64,000 nucleotides of DNA from Yeosuana aromativorans (GCF_014646655.1 NZ_BMNR01000003.1:347049-411048); one strand, 5' to 3'. Shown: positions 41,786 to 50,838, counted from the stretch's first letter. Translations and numbers: made by a program. The notes: generated by a model from the letters alone, not told the origin.

Positions 41786-43099
41786 ATGGATTTAAAAGAA
41801 AAACTCATATCATCCTTTTGGGCATTTGAAAATCATCTTGATGAAGATTCTTATTTGCATCCCATAAGGACTGATGCCATCAAAAGGTTTGAAGAAAAAG
41901 GCTTCCCCTCAAAAAAAGAAGAAGCCTGGAAATACACTTCACTAAACAGTGTTTTAAAACATGACTTCAGCGTATTTCCTAAACAAGAAAATGCAATAGA
42001 GTATAATGACGTAAAAAAATATTTCATCCACGATATTGACACCTATAAAATTGTGTTTATTGACGGGAAGTATTCGTCACACCTATCCCAAACCACACAT
42101 GATGGTATGGACATCTGCCTGATGTCTTCAGCATTATCAAAACCAAAGTACCGTATTTTAATTGAAAATTATTTCAATAAAATAGCTGAACAAGAAAGTT
42201 TAACCTCGTTAAATACCGCGTTCTCAAGTGAAGGGGCCTATATTCATATCCCAAAAAACAAAATGGTGGCAAAGCCTATTCAAATCATCCATTTTTCTAC
42301 AGGAAATGAATCGGCTATCATGTTGCAACCAAGAAACCTAATTGTGGTTGATGAGAATTCGCATGTACAAATCATTGAACGCCACCAAAGTTTAACAGAC
42401 AACCAAGTACTGACCAATAGCGTTTCTGAGGTGTTTGTAAACAAACGTGCTATTGTTGATTATTACAAAATACAAAACGACAATTTAAACGCGTCTTTAA
42501 TTGACAATACCTATATCAAACAAAAACAAGAAAGCATTTGCTCGGTCCATACATTTTCGTTTGGAGGGAAATTAACTCGTAACAACCTTAATTTTTCACA
42601 ACAAGGTGAGCGTATCAATTCTACCCTAAAAGGCGTTACCATTATTGGTGACAAGCAACATGTAGACCACAATACGTTAGTGCACCACGTAGAACCAAAT
42701 TGCGAAAGCCACCAAGATTACAAAGGCATTTTTGGAGATAGCGCAACCGGTGTTTTCAACGGAAAAATCATTGTTGATAAAATTGCACAGAAAACCAATG
42801 CGTTCCAATCCAACAAAAATATATTGGTCAGTGACAAAGCCACCATCAACACCAAACCACAACTTGAGATTTTTGCCGATGATGTAAAATGCTCACATGG
42901 TTGTACCGTTGGCCAGTTGGATGAAAGTGCTATGTTTTACCTGCGTTCTCGCGGTATTCCAGAAAAAGAAGCCAAAGCGTTATTGATGTACGCTTTTAGT
43001 AACAACGTGTTGAATTCAGTTAAAATCCCAGAGATAAAACAACGTATCAATAAAATCATTGCCAATAAACTAGGTGTCAACATCGGGTTTGATTTATAA
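41786..43099 (+). CDS. sufD: Fe-S cluster assembly protein SufD
   Basis: A 437-residue scaffold partner of SufB. It shows RFEEKGFPSKKEEAWKYTSL near the N-terminus, a beta-helix core with VHTFSFGGKLTRNNL, and the C-terminal QLEIFADDVKCSHGCTVGQLDESAMFYLRSRGIPEKEA, which carries the family KCSHGCT motif. Downstream an 87-base gap with a repeat-like sequence separates it from sufS. Confidence 0.96.
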   Translation: MDLKEKLISSFWAFENHLDEDSYLHPIRTDAIKRFEEKGFPSKKEEAWKYTSLNSVLKHDFSVFPKQENAIEYNDVKKYFIHDIDTYKIVFIDGKYSSHLSQTTHDGMDICLMSSALSKPKYRILIENYFNKIAEQESLTSLNTAFSSEGAYIHIPKNKMVAKPIQIIHFSTGNESAIMLQPRNLIVVDENSHVQIIERHQSLTDNQVLTNSVSEVFVNKRAIVDYYKIQNDNLNASLIDNTYIKQKQESICSVHTFSFGGKLTRNNLNFSQQGERINSTLKGVTIIGDKQHVDHNTLVHHVEPNCESHQDYKGIFGDSATGVFNGKIIVDKIAQKTNAFQSNKNILVSDKATINTKPQLEIFADDVKCSHGCTVGQLDESAMFYLRSRGIPEKEAKALLMYAFSNNVLNSVKIPEIKQRINKIIANKLGVNIGFDL

Positions 43100-43110
43100 A
43101 ATTATTTGAA

Positions 43111-43177
43111 GCTAAATCCCGCTTTCGGCAGTCGCTCTCATTGAGGAGCTCCAACAAATGCCTCAATCGGGGCTAAA
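43111..43177. repeat. Repeat-like palindromic insert between sufD and sufS
   Basis: GCTAAATCCCGCTTTCGGCA and the following segment to GGCTAAAC contain a stem of ATTGAGG (43140-43146) and CCTCAAT (43161-43167), extended by CCCG/CGGG. The unit is GC-richer than its surroundings and resembles dispersed flavobacterial intergenic repeats. Confidence 0.6.
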
Positions 43178-43186
43178 CACAATACT

Positions 43187-44401
43187 ATGTTCAACGTAGA
43201 AGACATCCGAAAAGACTTTCCCATACTTTCGAGAAAAGTGAATGGAAAACCGTTGGTGTATTTTGATAATGCCGCAACCTCACAAACACCGCAACAGGTC
43301 ATTGATGTGATTGTAGATTATTATTCAAATTACAATGCCAATATCCATCGGGGTGTCCATAGTTTAAGCCAAGAAGCAACCGACAAATACGAGCAAGCAC
43401 GCAAAAAAATCCAAACACATTTTAATGCGAAGTTTTCCCATGAAATCATTTTCACTTCAGGTACAACGCACAGCATTAATTTAGTTGCTAATGGATTTTC
43501 CTCCATTTTAAAGCAAGATGACGAAATCATTGTGTCAGCATTAGAGCACCATAGTAACATTGTGCCTTGGCAAATGTTGTGTGAACGAACCGGTGCTATT
43601 TTAAAGGTCATCCCCATGAACCAAGAAGGAGAATTGGTTATGGCTGATTATGACAAACTCCTATCAAAAAAAACCAAACTTGTTTTTGTAAATCATGTTT
43701 CCAATGCCCTGGGTACAATCAACCCAATTGAGACCATCATAAAAAAAGCCCATGAAGCTGGTGCAGCCATTTTAGTTGATGGCGCACAAGCCTGCCCGCA
43801 TATAAAACCAGATGTTCAAGCTTTGGATGTTGATTTTTATGTGGCTTCTGCCCATAAAATGTGCGGCCCAACAGGTGTAGGCATGCTTTATGGAAAAGAA
43901 GAATGGCTTAACAAATTACCACCCTATCAAGGTGGTGGTGAAATGATTGCAGAAGTTACTTTTGAAAAAACCACCTATGCCGCTCTGCCACATAAATTTG
44001 AAGCAGGCACACCAAACATCTGTGGTGGCATTGCTTTTGGAGCTGCATTGGATTATATGAACGCTGTTGGGTTTGATGTCATTGCTAAATATGAACACCA
44101 GTTACTAGAATATGCAACTGAAAAACTTCTTGAAATAGAGGGTTTAAAAATATACGGAACGTCACTAAACAAAACATCGGTTATTTCTTTCAACCTAGAA
44201 GGTATTCATCCGTATGATGTTGGTACTATTTTAGACAAAATGGGCATTGCTGTTCGCACAGGACACCACTGTGCACAACCCATTATGGATTATTACAAAA
44301 TACCAGGAACAGTTAGAGCCTCGTTTTCGTTTTACAACACAAAAGAAGAGATTGATAGCTTGGTATCAGCCGTTAAAAAAGCCAATATGATGTTGGCTTA
44401 A
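43187..44401 (+). CDS. sufS: Cysteine desulfurase SufS
   Basis: A 404-residue PLP-dependent enzyme releasing sulfur from cysteine. Class landmarks are VYFDNAATSQTPQQV, HRGVHSLSQEATDKYE, LEHHSNIVPWQ, the PLP lysine in ASAHKMCGPTGVG, and the catalytic cysteine in RTGHHCAQP. The group II (SufS) form has this cysteine in a short loop and needs SufE as sulfur acceptor, which is encoded 1.8 kb downstream. It ends before a 170-base gap. Confidence 0.97.
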   Translation: MFNVEDIRKDFPILSRKVNGKPLVYFDNAATSQTPQQVIDVIVDYYSNYNANIHRGVHSLSQEATDKYEQARKKIQTHFNAKFSHEIIFTSGTTHSINLVANGFSSILKQDDEIIVSALEHHSNIVPWQMLCERTGAILKVIPMNQEGELVMADYDKLLSKKTKLVFVNHVSNALGTINPIETIIKKAHEAGAAILVDGAQACPHIKPDVQALDVDFYVASAHKMCGPTGVGMLYGKEEWLNKLPPYQGGGEMIAEVTFEKTTYAALPHKFEAGTPNICGGIAFGAALDYMNAVGFDVIAKYEHQLLEYATEKLLEIEGLKIYGTSLNKTSVISFNLEGIHPYDVGTILDKMGIAVRTGHHCAQPIMDYYKIPGTVRASFSFYNTKEEIDSLVSAVKKANMMLA

Positions 44402-44571
44402 TCATCCCCTTTTTCAATATTTCACTTAAATTCCCAAATTATCTTTTTATGTTTAATATTTAACAGAATCATGTATTTTGTCGAATAATTAACATAAATT
44501 TTGAAAAGTTCGCTTCATTTTTGCAAAAAAATTTTATCTTCATCACCGACTAATTCAAAAAATTATATAAA

Positions 44572-45648
44572 ATGAAAAAACTTTTTTTAAGTACGGCTGT
44601 TATTGCCTTAGCTTTCACGTCTTGTAACAACGACAAAAGTGAACTTACACAGCAACAACAAATTGACATGAGTGACTTTTATGTCTACACTGATCATGCT
44701 GATGATGTAAGTTCTAAAACAGCCAACTCCAAAGAGCCCTTTAAAACCTGCTACACAATGGATGTTTTAAACAGACAACTCAAAGAAAATCCAGGTTTAG
44801 AACGAAAAATGTATGACATTGAGTACCAAACAAGAAAATTTATTTCACAAAAAAGCAACAATGGAAAAGGCAAACCAGGCGGAGGCGGATCTGGCTCTGG
44901 AGGTGAAGCCGATGTTGATGTATTACCTATAAATGATGGATTGGGAGCTATTGATATTCCAGTTTATATACATGTTGTATTGCCTAATTCCAACGATGTC
45001 ACAGATAAACAAATATCAGATCAAATAAGTGTACTAAACTCTGATTTCAACAGCACAAATACCAATTTATTGCCATCTGGTGCTACTAACTTTATCAACG
45101 ATGCCACAATAACAGATATTCATTTTTCTTTAGCTGGCACTTTTAGACATAATGACAATACATCATCTTGGGGAACAAATGACGCAGTGAAAGCTGCTTA
45201 TCCTCCTATTACGCCAGAAACTCATTTAAATATTTGGGTTTGTAATATTGGTGGCGGTATTTTGGGTTATGCTCAATTTCCTGGAGGCAAACTTTCAACT
45301 GATGGTGTTGTGATATTATACTCAAGTTTGCCTGGTGGTTCATCAGCTCCATATAATTTAGGACGAACTGCAACCCACGAGATTGGCCATTACTTAAATT
45401 TAAGACATATTTGGGGTGATGGCAGATGCAGACAGGATGATTTTGTAACCGACACACCAAGTTCAGATAGATCAAATTACGGCTGCCCTCCTTACCCAAC
45501 AGTACATTGTAGTTCTACAGATATGACCATGAACTACATGGATTACACTGATGACGGCTGTATGTATATGTTTACTGATGGACAACGTAACAGAATGCGA
45601 GCTATTTTTGCTTCTGGCGGTGCAAGAGCTGCTATGGCAGGAAACTAA
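44572..45648 (+). CDS. M43-family (pappalysin/cytophagalysin-like) metalloprotease lipoprotein
   Basis: A 358-residue lipoprotein; the signal ends at Cys18 (AFTSC). A Gly/Lys-rich linker (GKGKPGGGGSGSGG) precedes a zincin domain with HEIGHYLNLRHIWGD (HExxHxxGxxH form) and MNYMDYTDDGCMYMFTDGQRNRM, which provides the Met-turn of M43. Paired cysteines (CRQDD, GCPPYPTVHC, DGC) probably form disulfides. No T9SS sorting domain is present. It sits inside the suf locus but has its own upstream gap and terminator, so it looks like an insertion, not a functional component. Confidence 0.92.
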   Translation: MKKLFLSTAVIALAFTSCNNDKSELTQQQQIDMSDFYVYTDHADDVSSKTANSKEPFKTCYTMDVLNRQLKENPGLERKMYDIEYQTRKFISQKSNNGKGKPGGGGSGSGGEADVDVLPINDGLGAIDIPVYIHVVLPNSNDVTDKQISDQISVLNSDFNSTNTNLLPSGATNFINDATITDIHFSLAGTFRHNDNTSSWGTNDAVKAAYPPITPETHLNIWVCNIGGGILGYAQFPGGKLSTDGVVILYSSLPGGSSAPYNLGRTATHEIGHYLNLRHIWGDGRCRQDDFVTDTPSSDRSNYGCPPYPTVHCSSTDMTMNYMDYTDDGCMYMFTDGQRNRMRAIFASGGARAAMAGN

Positions 45649-45667
45649 AAATTTTATAATTATCAGT

Positions 45668-45697
45668 TAAAAAGGCGCCAACTTTGGCGTCTTTTTT
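45668..45697 (+). terminator. Terminator of the M43 protease gene
   Basis: A stem of AAAGGCGCCAA against TTTGGCGTCTTT leads into a T-tract. It separates the protease gene from the next gene and cuts the suf locus in two. Confidence 0.8.
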
Positions 45698-45725
45698 GTA
45701 TTATTAAAATAAACGATGAATTAAA

Positions 45726-46154
45726 ATGAAAATAATAATGCTACTCATTTCCCTGACCATTCTTGATAAAGGTTGTGTTGGGAACCAAGTTGACCAAGAC
45801 ACTATTTCCGTAGAGTATACAGCCCATTCCAGAGGCGTGTATAATCATATTGTCATTAATAACAAAACAATTTCGGTTGTTGATAAAAGAAATACAAAGC
45901 CCACGGTTAAACCCTGCAATCAATCAGACTGGCAAAATATAATCGATTTGCTAAAAACCGTTGATGTTGAAAATATTTCAAAGCTAAAAGCGCCAACAGA
46001 AGCTCGGTTTTATGATGGTGCTGCCATTGCCAATCTAAAAATAAATTATGACGGGAAAACTTACGAAACCACAAGTTTTGATCATGGTCATCCACCAAAA
46101 GAAATAGAATCTCTTGTTAAAGAAATCTTATCAATTGCCAAAAATATTGAATAG
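45726..46154 (+). CDS. Hypothetical lipoprotein
   Basis: A 142-residue protein with a short hydrophobic start and Cys17 (LTILDKGC), a weak lipobox. The body includes DTISVEYTAHSRGVYNHIVI, IDLLKTVDVENISKLKAPTE and ETTSFDHGHPPKEIESLVKEIL. I do not recognise the family. It lies after the M43 terminator and before sufE; its 3' end contains the sufE promoter. Nothing suggests a role in Fe-S assembly. Confidence 0.7.
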   Translation: MKIIMLLISLTILDKGCVGNQVDQDTISVEYTAHSRGVYNHIVINNKTISVVDKRNTKPTVKPCNQSDWQNIIDLLKTVDVENISKLKAPTEARFYDGAAIANLKINYDGKTYETTSFDHGHPPKEIESLVKEILSIAKNIE

Positions 46155-46177
46155 CAACAATTCTTATTGTATTTTTG
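46147..46177 (+). promoter_or_regulatory. Promoter of sufE
   Basis: TTG (46147-46149), a 20-base spacer and TATTTTTG (46170-46177) match the consensus. It overlaps the end of the preceding gene and lies 9 bases before the sufE ATG, so the leader would be very short. Confidence 0.75.
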
Positions 46178-46186
46178 TATAAAATT

Positions 46187-46615
46187 ATGATTGTGACTAT
46201 TAAAGATATTCAAAACGACATTATAGACGAATTTTCAATGTTTGAAGATTGGGAAGAACGCTATCAATACATGATTGATCTTGGAAAGGAATTGCCATTA
46301 ATTGACGACCAATACAAAACCGAAAGCAATATTATAAAAGGTTGCCAAAGTAAAGTTTGGGTCCATGCCGAAATGAAAGACGACAAAATTGTTTTCACAG
46401 CCGATAGTGATGCCATCATTACCAAAGGCATTATTGCCATATTGATACGGGTGTTTTCAAACCAAAGTCCTAAAGACATTATTGATGCTGACACAGACTT
46501 TATTGAGAAAATTGGTTTAAAAGAGCATTTATCACCAACGCGAGCCAATGGTTTGGTAAGCATGATTAAGCAGTTAAAAATGTATGCCATTGCATACCAA
46601 ACACAGTTAAACTAG
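46187..46615 (+). CDS. sufE: Sulfur-acceptor protein SufE
   Basis: A 142-residue protein that takes persulfide sulfur from SufS. It has DIIDEFSMFEDWEERYQYMIDLGKELP, the acceptor cysteine in IIKGCQSKVWV, and SPTRANGLVSMIKQLK. The ATG at 46187 is preferred to the TTG at 46175, which overlaps the -7 element. It begins a second suf cluster (sufE, SufT-like, DUF2480, DUF3078) with its own promoter. Confidence 0.95.
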   Translation: MIVTIKDIQNDIIDEFSMFEDWEERYQYMIDLGKELPLIDDQYKTESNIIKGCQSKVWVHAEMKDDKIVFTADSDAIITKGIIAILIRVFSNQSPKDIIDADTDFIEKIGLKEHLSPTRANGLVSMIKQLKMYAIAYQTQLN

Positions 46616-46684
46616 TTTAATTGTTTGTTGTTTGGATTTAACTTTCTAAGCAACTCTCAAATTAACAAATAAACTTTAAAAAAC

Positions 46685-47011
46685 ATGAGCAATACAACTA
46701 TAGATACCACAGAATTAGGAGAAAAAATAGTAGGCGTTTTAAAAACGATTTATGATCCTGAAATTCCAGTAGACATTTATGAATTAGGACTGATTTATGA
46801 TGTCTTTGTGAATGAAGATTATGATGTAAAAATCTTAATGACCTTAACAACACCCAACTGCCCTGTTGCAGAAACACTTCCTTTAGAAGTTGAAGAAAAA
46901 ATCAAATCACTTGACGCTGTTAAAAGTGCAGAAGTAGAAATTACTTTTGACCCACCTTGGTCACATGATTTGATGAGTGAGGAAGCCAAGCTGGAACTAG
47001 GCATGTTGTAA
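46685..47011 (+). CDS. SufT-like DUF59 (MIP18) iron-sulfur assembly protein
   Basis: A 108-residue single-domain DUF59 protein with IYDPEIPVDIYELGLIYDV, then TTPNCPVAETLPLEVEEK and FDPPWSHDLMSEEAKLELGML. The hyper-reactive cysteine position in PNCP is present. The family (SufT, MIP18) helps mature Fe-S proteins. Placement directly after sufE supports that function. The gene lies 69 bases after sufE and 15 before the DUF2480 gene. Confidence 0.92.
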   Translation: MSNTTIDTTELGEKIVGVLKTIYDPEIPVDIYELGLIYDVFVNEDYDVKILMTLTTPNCPVAETLPLEVEEKIKSLDAVKSAEVEITFDPPWSHDLMSEEAKLELGML

Positions 47012-47026
47012 TTCTTCTTTTTATAA

Positions 47027-47536
47027 ATGCCAGATGAAATTATAAATCGCGTAGCGAACAGCAACTTGGTCACTATCAATCTTGAGGATTATTACCCCAA
47101 AGGTGCACGTATTGTTTTTGACATAAAAGATTGGTTGTTTGAAGGGTTTGTGCTGCGTGAAAAAGATTTTAGAGAGCAGGCCAAACAATTTGATTGGTCT
47201 CAATATCAAGATACATACGTTGCTTTGACCTGTAGTAGTGATGCTATTATTCCGGCATGGGCTTTTATACTGGTTAGTATTCATTTAGAACCGTTCACAA
47301 AAAAAACAATTATCGGCAACCTTGAGCAACTTGAAACAGCTATTTACCAAGATGTGTTACAAAACTTGGATGTTTCTGAATTTAAAGACAAACCCATTAT
47401 AATAAAAGGTTGTTCAAAAAAACCTGTGCCCCAAAATGCCTACATCATGCTTGCCAATAAATTGAAACCAATTGTTAAATCCATTATGTATGGCGAAGCC
47501 TGTTCTTCTGTACCTTTATACAAAAACAAGTCATAA
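47027..47536 (+). CDS. DUF2480 family protein
   Basis: A 169-residue soluble protein: VTINLEDYYPKGARIVFDIKDWLFEGFVLREKDFRE, YVALTCSSDAIIPAWAFILV, KGCSKKPVPQNAYIMLANKLKPIVKSIMYGEACSSVPLYK. Conserved cysteines near residues 65, 125 and 160 could bind metal or cluster. DUF2480 is a Bacteroidota family that commonly follows the SUF genes, which hints at a role in Fe-S maturation. That role is inferred from context. Confidence 0.85.
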   Translation: MPDEIINRVANSNLVTINLEDYYPKGARIVFDIKDWLFEGFVLREKDFREQAKQFDWSQYQDTYVALTCSSDAIIPAWAFILVSIHLEPFTKKTIIGNLEQLETAIYQDVLQNLDVSEFKDKPIIIKGCSKKPVPQNAYIMLANKLKPIVKSIMYGEACSSVPLYKNKS

Positions 47537-47556
47537 AAAATCAAATATCCTTAAAC

Positions 47557-48486
47557 ATGAACAAGAAATTACTTTTAACCACGGCTATACTGTTCAGTAT
47601 ATCGTTCAGCTTTTCACAAACTCTAGATGAGCTAAAGGCCGATAAAAAAGTCAAGGAAGATTCTATAGCCGCTATCAAAACAAGGGTTGATGCCATTCAA
47701 AGTCAAATTGATGCAATGCCTGGCTGGCGAGTTGGTGCCTTTGGAACCATTGGCGGAAGTTTATCAAACTTCAGTAACTGGTATTCGCAAGGAAAGCCAA
47801 ACAATTCCTCAGGAAATATTGGATTTACCTTTAATGGGCACGCCAACTTAATTCAGGAAAAATTCTTTTGGAGAAATGCACTAACAACCAATCTAAACTG
47901 GGTAAAATTAGATAACAAAGACGATCCTAATGATGATTCTAGTTTTAATCCTACAACAGATGTATTTAATATTTCATCTCTATACGGAAGGAATATTACA
48001 AAAACACTGGCTGCCTCAGGTTTAATGGAATATAGAACTACGCTATTGAACAACTTTAATGATCCAGGCTATTTAGACCTTGGTATTGGTGCTACATGGA
48101 CACCTATTAAGGATTTAGTTGTTGTGATTCATCCGTTTGACTACAACTTTGTATTTAGCAAAGGAGATACTGTTTTTGAATCATCTTTTGGAACAAAAAT
48201 ACTAGCTGATTATTCCAGACAAATAGGTGCGATTAACTTTAAAACCAACTTGTCCATGTTCCAAAGCTATAAAAGTTCTGATTATTCAAACTGGACCTGG
48301 AACAACTCATTTGGATATACCTTGTGGAAAATGATTGGTGTTGGGTTTGATTTTGGATTAAGAAGCAACAAACAAGAAGCATTAAACTATTCAATAAATA
48401 CCTTAGGAAATACAGCCGAAACTTTTGATACTGTTGACAACAAATTACAAACCTATTACACCATAGGTTTAAGCTATAAATTTTAA
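47557..48486 (+). CDS. DUF3078 outer-membrane barrel-like protein
   Basis: A 309-residue exported protein. A signal peptide (MNKKLLLTTAILFSISFSFS) precedes a short coiled coil (about 24-51) and a beta-rich body: WRVGAFGTIGGSLSNFSNWYSQGKPN, LTTNLNWVKLDNKDD, and a C-terminal aromatic (IGLSYKF) as in barrels. DUF3078 is a Bacteroidota family of unknown function. It ends the sufE cluster 20 bases after the DUF2480 gene and is followed by a terminator. Its link to Fe-S assembly is unexplained. Confidence 0.85.
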   Translation: MNKKLLLTTAILFSISFSFSQTLDELKADKKVKEDSIAAIKTRVDAIQSQIDAMPGWRVGAFGTIGGSLSNFSNWYSQGKPNNSSGNIGFTFNGHANLIQEKFFWRNALTTNLNWVKLDNKDDPNDDSSFNPTTDVFNISSLYGRNITKTLAASGLMEYRTTLLNNFNDPGYLDLGIGATWTPIKDLVVVIHPFDYNFVFSKGDTVFESSFGTKILADYSRQIGAINFKTNLSMFQSYKSSDYSNWTWNNSFGYTLWKMIGVGFDFGLRSNKQEALNYSINTLGNTAETFDTVDNKLQTYYTIGLSYKF

Positions 48487-48503
48487 TTCTTTACTGATTG
48501 GAA

Positions 48504-48540
48504 TAAAAAAAGAGCTTCAAATTTTGAAGCTCTTTTTTTA
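48504..48540. terminator. Bidirectional terminator between DUF3078 gene and hflX
   Basis: AAAAAAAGAGCTTCAAA pairs with TTTGAAGCTCTTTTTTT, with the T-tract running into the hflX stop codon (48540-48538). Confidence 0.88.
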
Positions 48541-49752
48541 TTCTTGATTTTCATCATAATCTGGATAGAGAAAATGATTATATGGAAATCGCGTGATATG
48601 TATTTGCCGAACTTCTTCGTAGACTCGCTTTTTAAAATCTTCTAAATTATCTTTATTCAAGGCCGAAATGAACAAGGCGTTATCACCAACCTTACCCATC
48701 CAGGTTCGCTTCCATTCGTCTAGTGAATAATGTCTTTTGGTGCGTTCTGTTTCTAAGTCATCATGGTCTAAAGGCTCCGGATGATACGCATCAATTTTAT
48801 TGAATACCATAATAGTAGACTTATCAGAACTTTTAATTTCACCTAAAATCTTATTGACCGATTCGATGTGCTCCTCAAAATTAGGATGTGAAATATCTAC
48901 AATGTGCAGCAATAAATCGGCTTCTCTTACTTCATCCAAGGTACTTTTAAAACTTTCAACCAATTGCGTAGGTAACTTTCTAATAAAACCAACCGTATCA
49001 GACAACAAAAAAGGCAGGTTTTTAATAACCACTTTTCTAACAGTGGTATCAAGGGTAGCAAATAATTTGTTTTCTGCAAATACCTCACTTTTACTAATTA
49101 CGTTCATTAAGGTAGATTTACCCACATTGGTATAACCCACAAGTGCCACACGTGCCATGGCTCCACGATTGCCGCGTTGCACCGACATTTGCTTGTCAAT
49201 GGTTTTAATACGCTCTTTTAAAAGTGCTATTTTATCGCGTACAATACGTCTATCCGTCTCAATCTCAGTTTCACCAGGACCACGCATACCAATACCTCCT
49301 TTTTGGCGTTCAAGGTGTGTCCACATTCCTCTAAGTCTAGGTAACAAATACTCGCATTGAGCCAATTCTACTTGGGTTCTGGCATAGCTGGTTTGTGCCC
49401 GTTGCGCAAAAATATCAAGGATTAAATTGGTTCTATCAAGGACTTTGCAATTGAGTATTTTACTGATGTTCCGTTCTTGTGCCGCTGAGAGTTCATCATC
49501 AAAAATAGCCGTTCCTATATCGTGTTCTTCAATAAATTGACGGACATCTTCAATTTTACCAGTTCCTATAAAAGTTTTAGGATTTGGCATGTCCATTTTT
49601 TGAGTAAACCGCTTCACAACATCGCCACCAGCTGTATACGTTAAGAATTCAAGTTCATCCAAATACTCTTTAGATTTGGCTTCGTCTTGATCTTTAGTTA
49701 CAATCCCAACCAATACAGCCTTTTCTAAGGTTATATCTTTTCTTTCTATCAT
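48538..49752 (-). CDS. hflX: Ribosome-associated GTPase HflX
   Basis: A 404-residue translational GTPase-like protein that splits stalled ribosomes. An N-terminal HflX domain (about 1-170) leads to a coiled region and the signature GGIGMRGPGETEIETDRR, then the G domain: G1 ALVGYTNVGKSTLMN, G3 DTVGFIRKLP, G4 FNKID. Length is typical for the family. It is monocistronic, and divergent from an EEP-fold gene. Confidence 0.95.
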   Translation of the reverse strand: MIERKDITLEKAVLVGIVTKDQDEAKSKEYLDELEFLTYTAGGDVVKRFTQKMDMPNPKTFIGTGKIEDVRQFIEEHDIGTAIFDDELSAAQERNISKILNCKVLDRTNLILDIFAQRAQTSYARTQVELAQCEYLLPRLRGMWTHLERQKGGIGMRGPGETEIETDRRIVRDKIALLKERIKTIDKQMSVQRGNRGAMARVALVGYTNVGKSTLMNVISKSEVFAENKLFATLDTTVRKVVIKNLPFLLSDTVGFIRKLPTQLVESFKSTLDEVREADLLLHIVDISHPNFEEHIESVNKILGEIKSSDKSTIMVFNKIDAYHPEPLDHDDLETERTKRHYSLDEWKRTWMGKVGDNALFISALNKDNLEDFKKRVYEEVRQIHITRFPYNHFLYPDYDENQE

Positions 49753-49826
49753 AAAATTAGTTAATGCACAAAGTTACGCAATTGTAATGATTTTAATTTT
49801 TATATTTTTATCCATAATTTTAAGTT

Positions 49827-50801
49827 ATGACCAGCATTTCAAAGAACACTTCAGATACACACCACCGTCATACCATAGCATTTTACAATCTTGAAAACCT
49901 GTTTGATATTAGAGATGACCCTGAAACCAATGATAACGATTTTTTACCTACATCAGTAAAAAAATGGACCCACAAACGCTATGAAAACAAGCTTAGAAAA
50001 TTAGGTTACACCATATCGAATATTGGGCGAAATGAAACCGATAAGCACCCTACTCTTATTGGATTGGCAGAAGTGGAAAATGATACAGTTTTAAAAGATC
50101 TTGTAGAATCACATCACTTACATGAATTTAATTATGGTTTTGTGCATTATGATTCTTTGGATGAGCGTGGTATTGATGTGGCATTATTATATGACACGAC
50201 TTATTTTAAAGTGACCCATTCTGAAACGTTTTCAATTCATTTGGTAGATGATGACGGAAGCCCTGATTACACGAGAGACATTTTATTGGTAACCGGATTG
50301 CTTGAAGATGAGGAAATTAATATCATTGTCAACCATTGGTCATCTAGGCGTGAAGGCGAAAATGAAACGGAAAACAAACGAATGGCAGCCTCCAACAAAG
50401 TCATTGAAATTATTGATAGATTAAAGACCCAAAACGAACAAGCTAAAATTATTGTGATTGGTGATTTTAATGATGATCCTACAAACAACAGTATTACACA
50501 TTTAGTAAAAACCCAGGATTTATTCAATCCTATGGAAACATTGCTTTCCTATAGCAGAGGTTCAACATCTCACAATTTTAAATGGAACTTATTTGATCAA
50601 ATTATTTTTACCAAAACCTTTTTTAAATCAGTTCCCAACACATTCAGTTTTGAACAAGCAAACATTTTTGATGATGATTTTTTAAAACTCTTTAATGGTA
50701 AATACAAAGGGAAACCTTTTAGAACCTATGTTGGCAAGAAATACAAAGGTGGTTATAGTGATCATTTTCCGGTATATGCTACGTTAAAAAAGAATCTATA
50801 A
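49827..50801 (+). CDS. Endonuclease/exonuclease/phosphatase (EEP) fold protein without signal peptide
   Basis: A 324-residue EEP-fold hydrolase. Motifs are HTIAFYNLENLFD (Asn), LIGLAEVEND (Glu), DERGIDVALLYD, IVNHWSSRREGE (His), GDFNDDPTNN (Asp, Asn) and YSDHFPVYATL (Asp-His). No signal peptide is evident. It is clearly a paralogue of the exported protein at 55182-56234. The family cleaves phosphodiesters in DNA, RNA or lipids; substrate is unknown. It converges with the DUF5689 lipoprotein gene across a shared terminator. Confidence 0.9.
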   Translation: MTSISKNTSDTHHRHTIAFYNLENLFDIRDDPETNDNDFLPTSVKKWTHKRYENKLRKLGYTISNIGRNETDKHPTLIGLAEVENDTVLKDLVESHHLHEFNYGFVHYDSLDERGIDVALLYDTTYFKVTHSETFSIHLVDDDGSPDYTRDILLVTGLLEDEEINIIVNHWSSRREGENETENKRMAASNKVIEIIDRLKTQNEQAKIIVIGDFNDDPTNNSITHLVKTQDLFNPMETLLSYSRGSTSHNFKWNLFDQIIFTKTFFKSVPNTFSFEQANIFDDDFLKLFNGKYKGKPFRTYVGKKYKGGYSDHFPVYATLKKNL

Positions 50802-50804
50802 AGC

Positions 50805-50838
50805 AAAAAAAAGACCTCTAAATAGAGGTCTTTTTTTT
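50805..50838. terminator. Bidirectional terminator between EEP gene and DUF5689 lipoprotein gene
   Basis: AAAAAAAAGACCTCT pairs with AGAGGTCTTTTTTTT around a short loop. Confidence 0.88.
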
